Source of the DNA: Curtobacterium luteum
GTDB lineage: Bacteria; Actinomycetota; Actinomycetes; Actinomycetales; Microbacteriaceae
Direction: 5' to 3'
DNA length: 64,000 bases
Assembly (NCBI RefSeq): GCF_014646995.1
Contig: NZ_BMOI01000001.1
Span: forward strand, 583,018-647,017
Shown here: positions 61,214-64,000 of the stretch, in pieces
Layout of the letters: each line of letters begins with the position of its first letter
Numbering within the stretch: the first letter of the stretch is position 1
Notes under the pieces: model-generated
Told to the model about the DNA's origin: nothing
The model's input: the letters and a program-made list of their open reading frames with translations, nothing else
The model's database searches: none
Position numbers and translations under genes: made by a program

Positions 61214-62239
61214 TCAGGCCGCGCGCGTCAGCGCCACCACGCGCGATGCCGCGCGGAGGTACTTCTTCCGGTAGCCCCCGTCGAGCATCGACTGCGGGTA
61301 CACCGCGTCGAGCGGGGTGCCCGACGCGACGATCCGCACCTGCGCGTCGTACAGCCGGTCGACGAGCGCGACCCAGCGCAGCGCGTCGGTCTGGTCCGTG
61401 AAGGGCCGGGCGTCGGTGAGCCCGACCGCGTCGAGCCCCTCCACGAGCGCGACGTACTTCGAGGGGTGCACGGTGCCGAGGTGCGCGACGACGGCGTCGA
61501 AGTCGTCGAGCGTGACGGCACCGGCTGGCAGCGCCGCGGCGACGTCGGGCACCACCGCGGCGGACTCGTCGACCGCGCGCCGGCGGTAGTCGAGACCGTC
61601 GATCCGGAGGGTGTCGAACCGGTCGGACATCGCCTGGATCTCGCGGAGGAAGTCCTGCGCCGCGAAGCGCCCCTCGCCGAGCGCCCCCGGCGGGGTGTTC
61701 GACGTGGCGGCGAACCGCGTGCCGGTCTCGGAGAGCTCCTTGATGAGCCGCGTCATCATCATCGTGTCGCCCGGGTCGTCGAGCTCGAACTCGTCGATGC
61801 ACACGAGGGCGGTCCCGCGGAGGAGGTCCACCGTGCCCTGGAACCCGAGCGCACCGACGAGCGCGGTGTACTCGATGAAGGTGCCGAACGTCTTCCGACC
61901 GGACGCCGCGTGGTAGGCCGCCGCGAGCAGGTGGGTCTTGCCGACGCCGAACCCGCCGTCGAGGTAGACGCCCGACTTCGCACCGGCCTCGGGCGCGGCG
62001 CTCCGGCGTCGGCCGAACAGCCCGCGTCGGGGTGCGGCGGCGCCGGCACCGGACGCGACGAAGGCGGCGACGGTGTCGCGGACCTCGGCCTGCGACGGGT
62101 AGTCGGGGTCCGGCCGGTAGGACTCGAAGGACGCGTCGGCGAACTGCGGCGGCGGGACGAGCGCCGCGGCCATCTGCTGCGGGGTCACCTGCGGGTCGCG
62201 GTCGACGAGGTGGCTCGGCGCCGAGGCGTGTTCAGGCAA
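61214..62239 (-). CDS. zapE: ZapE/AFG1-family ATPase
   Basis: This 341-residue AAA-like P-loop ATPase has Walker [12 protein letters not shown] (about 95-105), Walker [13 protein letters not shown] (about 146-157) and sensor AATSNTPP. Its relatives act in cell division (ZapE) or mitochondrial protein quality control (AFG1). TTG 62239 is preferred because GGAGGG precedes it by six bases. ATG 62260 is in frame. It is divergent from the sulfurtransferase gene. Confidence 0.88.
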   Translation of the reverse strand: MPEHASAPSHLVDRDPQVTPQQMAAALVPPPQFADASFESYRPDPDYPSQAEVRDTVAAFVASGAGAAAPRRGLFGRRRSAAPEAGAKSGVYLDGGFGVGKTHLLAAAYHAASGRKTFGTFIEYTALVGALGFQGTVDLLRGTALVCIDEFELDDPGDTMMMTRLIKELSETGTRFAATSNTPPGALGEGRFAAQDFLREIQAMSDRFDTLRIDGLDYRRRAVDESAAVVPDVAAALPAGAVTLDDFDAVVAHLGTVHPSKYVALVEGLDAVGLTDARPFTDQTDALRWVALVDRLYDAQVRIVASGTPLDAVYPQSMLDGGYRKKYLRAASRVVALTRAA

Positions 62240-62373
62240 GGACGGCCCTCCGGGAAGCATGTCGTGCGGTGCAACGTTGCGGCTGGAGCACGGTACGTCC
62301 GCGTACCGTTGCCCACAGGCACCGAGGACCGATCCTAGTCCGGTGCCCGTCCACCACCTGGAGGTACCCAGCC

Positions 62374-63285
62374 ATGACCGCACCGGTCGACCCGTCCGCG
62401 AAGTTCGCCGCCTACGCCCACCCGGAGCGCCTCGTCTCCACCGAGTGGCTCCAGGAGCAGCTCGACGCCGGGGTCGGCGCGCCGGACCTCGTCGTCGTCG
62501 AGTCCGACGAGGACGTCCTGCTCTACGAGACCGGGCACGTCCCCGGCTCCGTGAAGATCGACTGGCACACCGACCTCAACGACCCGGTGCAGCGCGACTA
62601 CATCGACGGCGAGGCCTTCGCCCGCCTGCTCGGCGGCAAGGGGATCGCCCGCGACACCACGGTCGTCATCTACGGCGACAAGAACAACTGGTGGGCGGCC
62701 TACGCCCTCTGGGTCTTCACGCTCTTCGGTCACGAGGACGTCCGTCTGCTCGACGGCGGCCGGGCGAAGTGGATCGCCGAGGACCGCGCCCTCACGACCG
62801 ACCGAACCGAGGTCACCCCGGTCGAGTACCCGGTCGTCGAGCGCCACGACGAGCCGGTCCGCGCGTTCAAGGAGGACGTCCTCGCCCACCTCGGCAAGCC
62901 CCTCATCGACGTGCGCAGCGCCCCGGAGTACTCCGGTGAGCGGACCACCGCGCCGGACTACCCCGAAGAGGGCGCCCTCCGCGGCGGTCACGTGCCGACC
63001 GCGGTGAACATCCCCTGGGCGACCGCGGCGGCTCCGGACGGCACCTTCAAGGACCGTGCGGAGCTCGACGCGATCTACCGCGACGGCGCCGGCATCGGTG
63101 ACGCCGACGAGGTGATCGCCTACTGCCGCATCGGTGAGCGGTCGAGCCACACCTGGTTCGTGCTGCAGCACCTCCTCGGCTACGGGAACGTCCGCAACTA
63201 CGACGGGTCGTGGACCGAGTGGGGCAGCGCGGTGCGCGTCCCGATCGTCCAGGGCTCCGAGCCCGGGGCGGCCCCGACCCGATGA
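62374..63285 (+). CDS. sseA: Thiosulfate sulfurtransferase (rhodanese)
   Basis: This 303-residue enzyme has two rhodanese domains. The C-terminal one has the active Cys in [13 protein letters not shown], and the CRIGERS loop fits thiosulfate rather than mercaptopyruvate sulfurtransferases. The ATG at 62374 has a GGAGGT site. It overlaps sufE by four bases. Confidence 0.93.
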   Translation: MTAPVDPSAKFAAYAHPERLVSTEWLQEQLDAGVGAPDLVVVESDEDVLLYETGHVPGSVKIDWHTDLNDPVQRDYIDGEAFARLLGGKGIARDTTVVIYGDKNNWWAAYALWVFTLFGHEDVRLLDGGRAKWIAEDRALTTDRTEVTPVEYPVVERHDEPVRAFKEDVLAHLGKPLIDVRSAPEYSGERTTAPDYPEEGALRGGHVPTAVNIPWATAAAPDGTFKDRAELDAIYRDGAGIGDADEVIAYCRIGERSSHTWFVLQHLLGYGNVRNYDGSWTEWGSAVRVPIVQGSEPGAAPTR

Positions 63286-63767
63286 GCGACGACACCGCCG
63301 CACTGCCCGCCACCCTCGCGGACATCCGGGACGACTTCCTCGAGCTGGGCCAGCAGGACCGCCTCCAGCTGCTCCTGGAGTTCTCCGACGAGCTCCCGGC
63401 GCTGCCCGAGCGGCTGCAGGGGCACGAGGAGGAGCTCGAGCGCGTCGAGGAGTGCCAGTCCCCCGTGTTCATCACGGTGACGGTCGGCGCGGACGGCGAC
63501 GCACCGGACGTGGTCCGCATGCACGCGACCGCGCCGCGCGAGGCACCCACCACCCGCGGCTTCGCGTCCATCCTCGCGCAGGGACTGTCGGGTCTCACCG
63601 TCGACGAGGTCCTGGCCGTCCCCGCCGACTACCCGCTGACGATCGGGCTCTCCGAAGCGGTCAGCCCGCTGCGGATCCGCGGGATGGTCGGGATGCTCGG
63701 CCGGGTGCAGCGGCAGGTTCGCGCGCTGGCCGCCGAGCGGCGCGGGGGCACAGCGCCGGCGGACTGA
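63282..63767 (+). CDS. SufE-like cysteine desulfurase acceptor
   Basis: This 161-residue SufE-family protein accepts persulfide sulfur from a cysteine desulfurase. The acceptor Cys lies in ECQSPVF (about residue 58), and the family features [15 protein letters not shown] and [14 protein letters not shown] are present. Its ATGA overlap with the rhodanese gene suggests the two handle sulfur together. The stop codon is already part of the terminator stem. Confidence 0.92.
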   Translation: MSDDTAALPATLADIRDDFLELGQQDRLQLLLEFSDELPALPERLQGHEEELERVEECQSPVFITVTVGADGDAPDVVRMHATAPREAPTTRGFASILAQGLSGLTVDEVLAVPADYPLTIGLSEAVSPLRIRGMVGMLGRVQRQVRALAAERRGGTAPAD

Positions 63768-63813
63768 CGGACGGGAGGCCCGTGGCGGATCCGCCACGGG
63801 CCTCCCGTCCGTC
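63766..63813. terminator. Perfect 23-bp-arm hairpin of the GGAGGC family
   Basis: Arms 63766-63788 and 63791-63813 are fully complementary around AT. It starts inside the sufE stop codon and lies 12 bp from the end of the convergent last gene, so it serves both. The same architecture occurs at 12011. Confidence 0.88.
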
Positions 63814-63824
63814 CTCGGTCGCGT

Positions 63825-64000
63825 CTACGACGCGCGGGCCGCGCCCTGGTGCTGCACCACCTCGGTGAGCCACGCGAGGATGCGCGCGTCGAACCAGTCG
63901 GCGTCGTGGTTCCAGAGCTTCGTGTGCCGGGCCGTGTGCTGCACCTCGAGCCGGACGAGGTCCGGCCGGGCGCGCGCGAGGTCGTGCGAGGCCGAGGACG
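63825..64000 (-). CDS. Probable alpha/beta hydrolase, only the C-terminus in the window
   Basis: The minus strand is open from the right edge to a TAG at 63825-63827, giving about 58 residues. The text LVRLEVQHTARHTKLWNHDADWFDARILAWL resembles the end of alpha/beta hydrolases, with the His before TKLWN as the possible catalytic histidine. The N-terminal part is outside, so the call is tentative. Confidence 0.6.
   Translation of the reverse strand, partial: SSASHDLARARPDLVRLEVQHTARHTKLWNHDADWFDARILAWLTEVVQHQGAARAS

Overview
The window is about 70% G+C chromosomal DNA from an actinobacterium. The long high-GC ORFs, frequent GTG starts, four-base GTGA/ATGA gene overlaps, long-form GAPDH next to a GTP-type PEPCK, a RamB-like regulator, GlnR-type boxes and a complete-looking flagellar cluster suggest a motile Microbacteriaceae member such as Curtobacterium. 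The genus is an inference. No rRNA, tRNA, CRISPR array, prophage or intact insertion sequence is visible.

Left part, 1-12.06 kb: a glycoside-utilisation locus. On the minus strand a PfkB kinase, a solute-binding lipoprotein, two sugar ABC permeases and a GH2 beta-galactosidase run off the left edge. Divergently, a DeoR-type repressor, a GH4 glycosidase and a GH38 alpha-mannosidase are read on the plus strand. A perfect TTGTTT-GA-AAACAA dyad lies between the two arms. The importer has no ATPase gene here, as is usual for actinobacterial systems that share one ATPase.

12.08-30.3 kb: mixed housekeeping and stress genes. These are an acidic protein of unknown function, an NhaP-type antiporter with a FetB-like permease, and a probable flavinylated electron-transfer operon (ferric reductase-like protein, FMN-binding protein, ApbE) behind a response regulator/histidine kinase pair. 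They are followed by a VIT-type metal transporter, DUF2231 plus KatG, a VOC protein, an aldo/keto reductase, a large secreted Ig/FN3-type protein, an IS3 transposase remnant, and a secreted Cys-containing protein paired with a four-helix membrane protein.

30.4-35.5 kb: a gluconeogenic pair (pckG then gap, minus strand) divergent from a RamB-like regulator, with a perfect dyad in the regulator leader.

35.7-54.2 kb: the flagellar cluster. The long minus operon is flgB-flgC-fliE-fliF-fliG-fliH-fliI-fliJ-NlpC/P60-fliK-flgD-flgE. Upstream lie fliC-fliD-fliS-fliT-like (minus), fliA (minus) and the divergent flgN-flgK-flgL-fliW (plus). Three promoters of the form CCTAACG-N15/16-CCGA give a self-consistent FliA consensus. 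fliM/N, fliP/Q/R, flhA/B, motA/B and flgM are not in the window.

54.2-64 kb: a DUF559-type nuclease-like protein, an EcsC-like protein, FabH, an aldo/keto reductase, AmtB with two GlnR boxes, ZapE, a thiosulfate sulfurtransferase with SufE, and the tail of a probable alpha/beta hydrolase.

Two dispersed non-coding families stand out. One is a set of gene-end hairpins that share primary sequence (GGAGGC...GCCTCC), at least seven in 64 kb. The other is three intergenic arrays of about twelve units, often spaced 72-73 bp, built on a GTCGTACGAC dyad with covarying flanks. I found no described element matching the second family, and it is the best candidate for something new here. Several genes also carry a TANNNT box 6-7 nt before the start codon, which predicts leaderless mRNAs.
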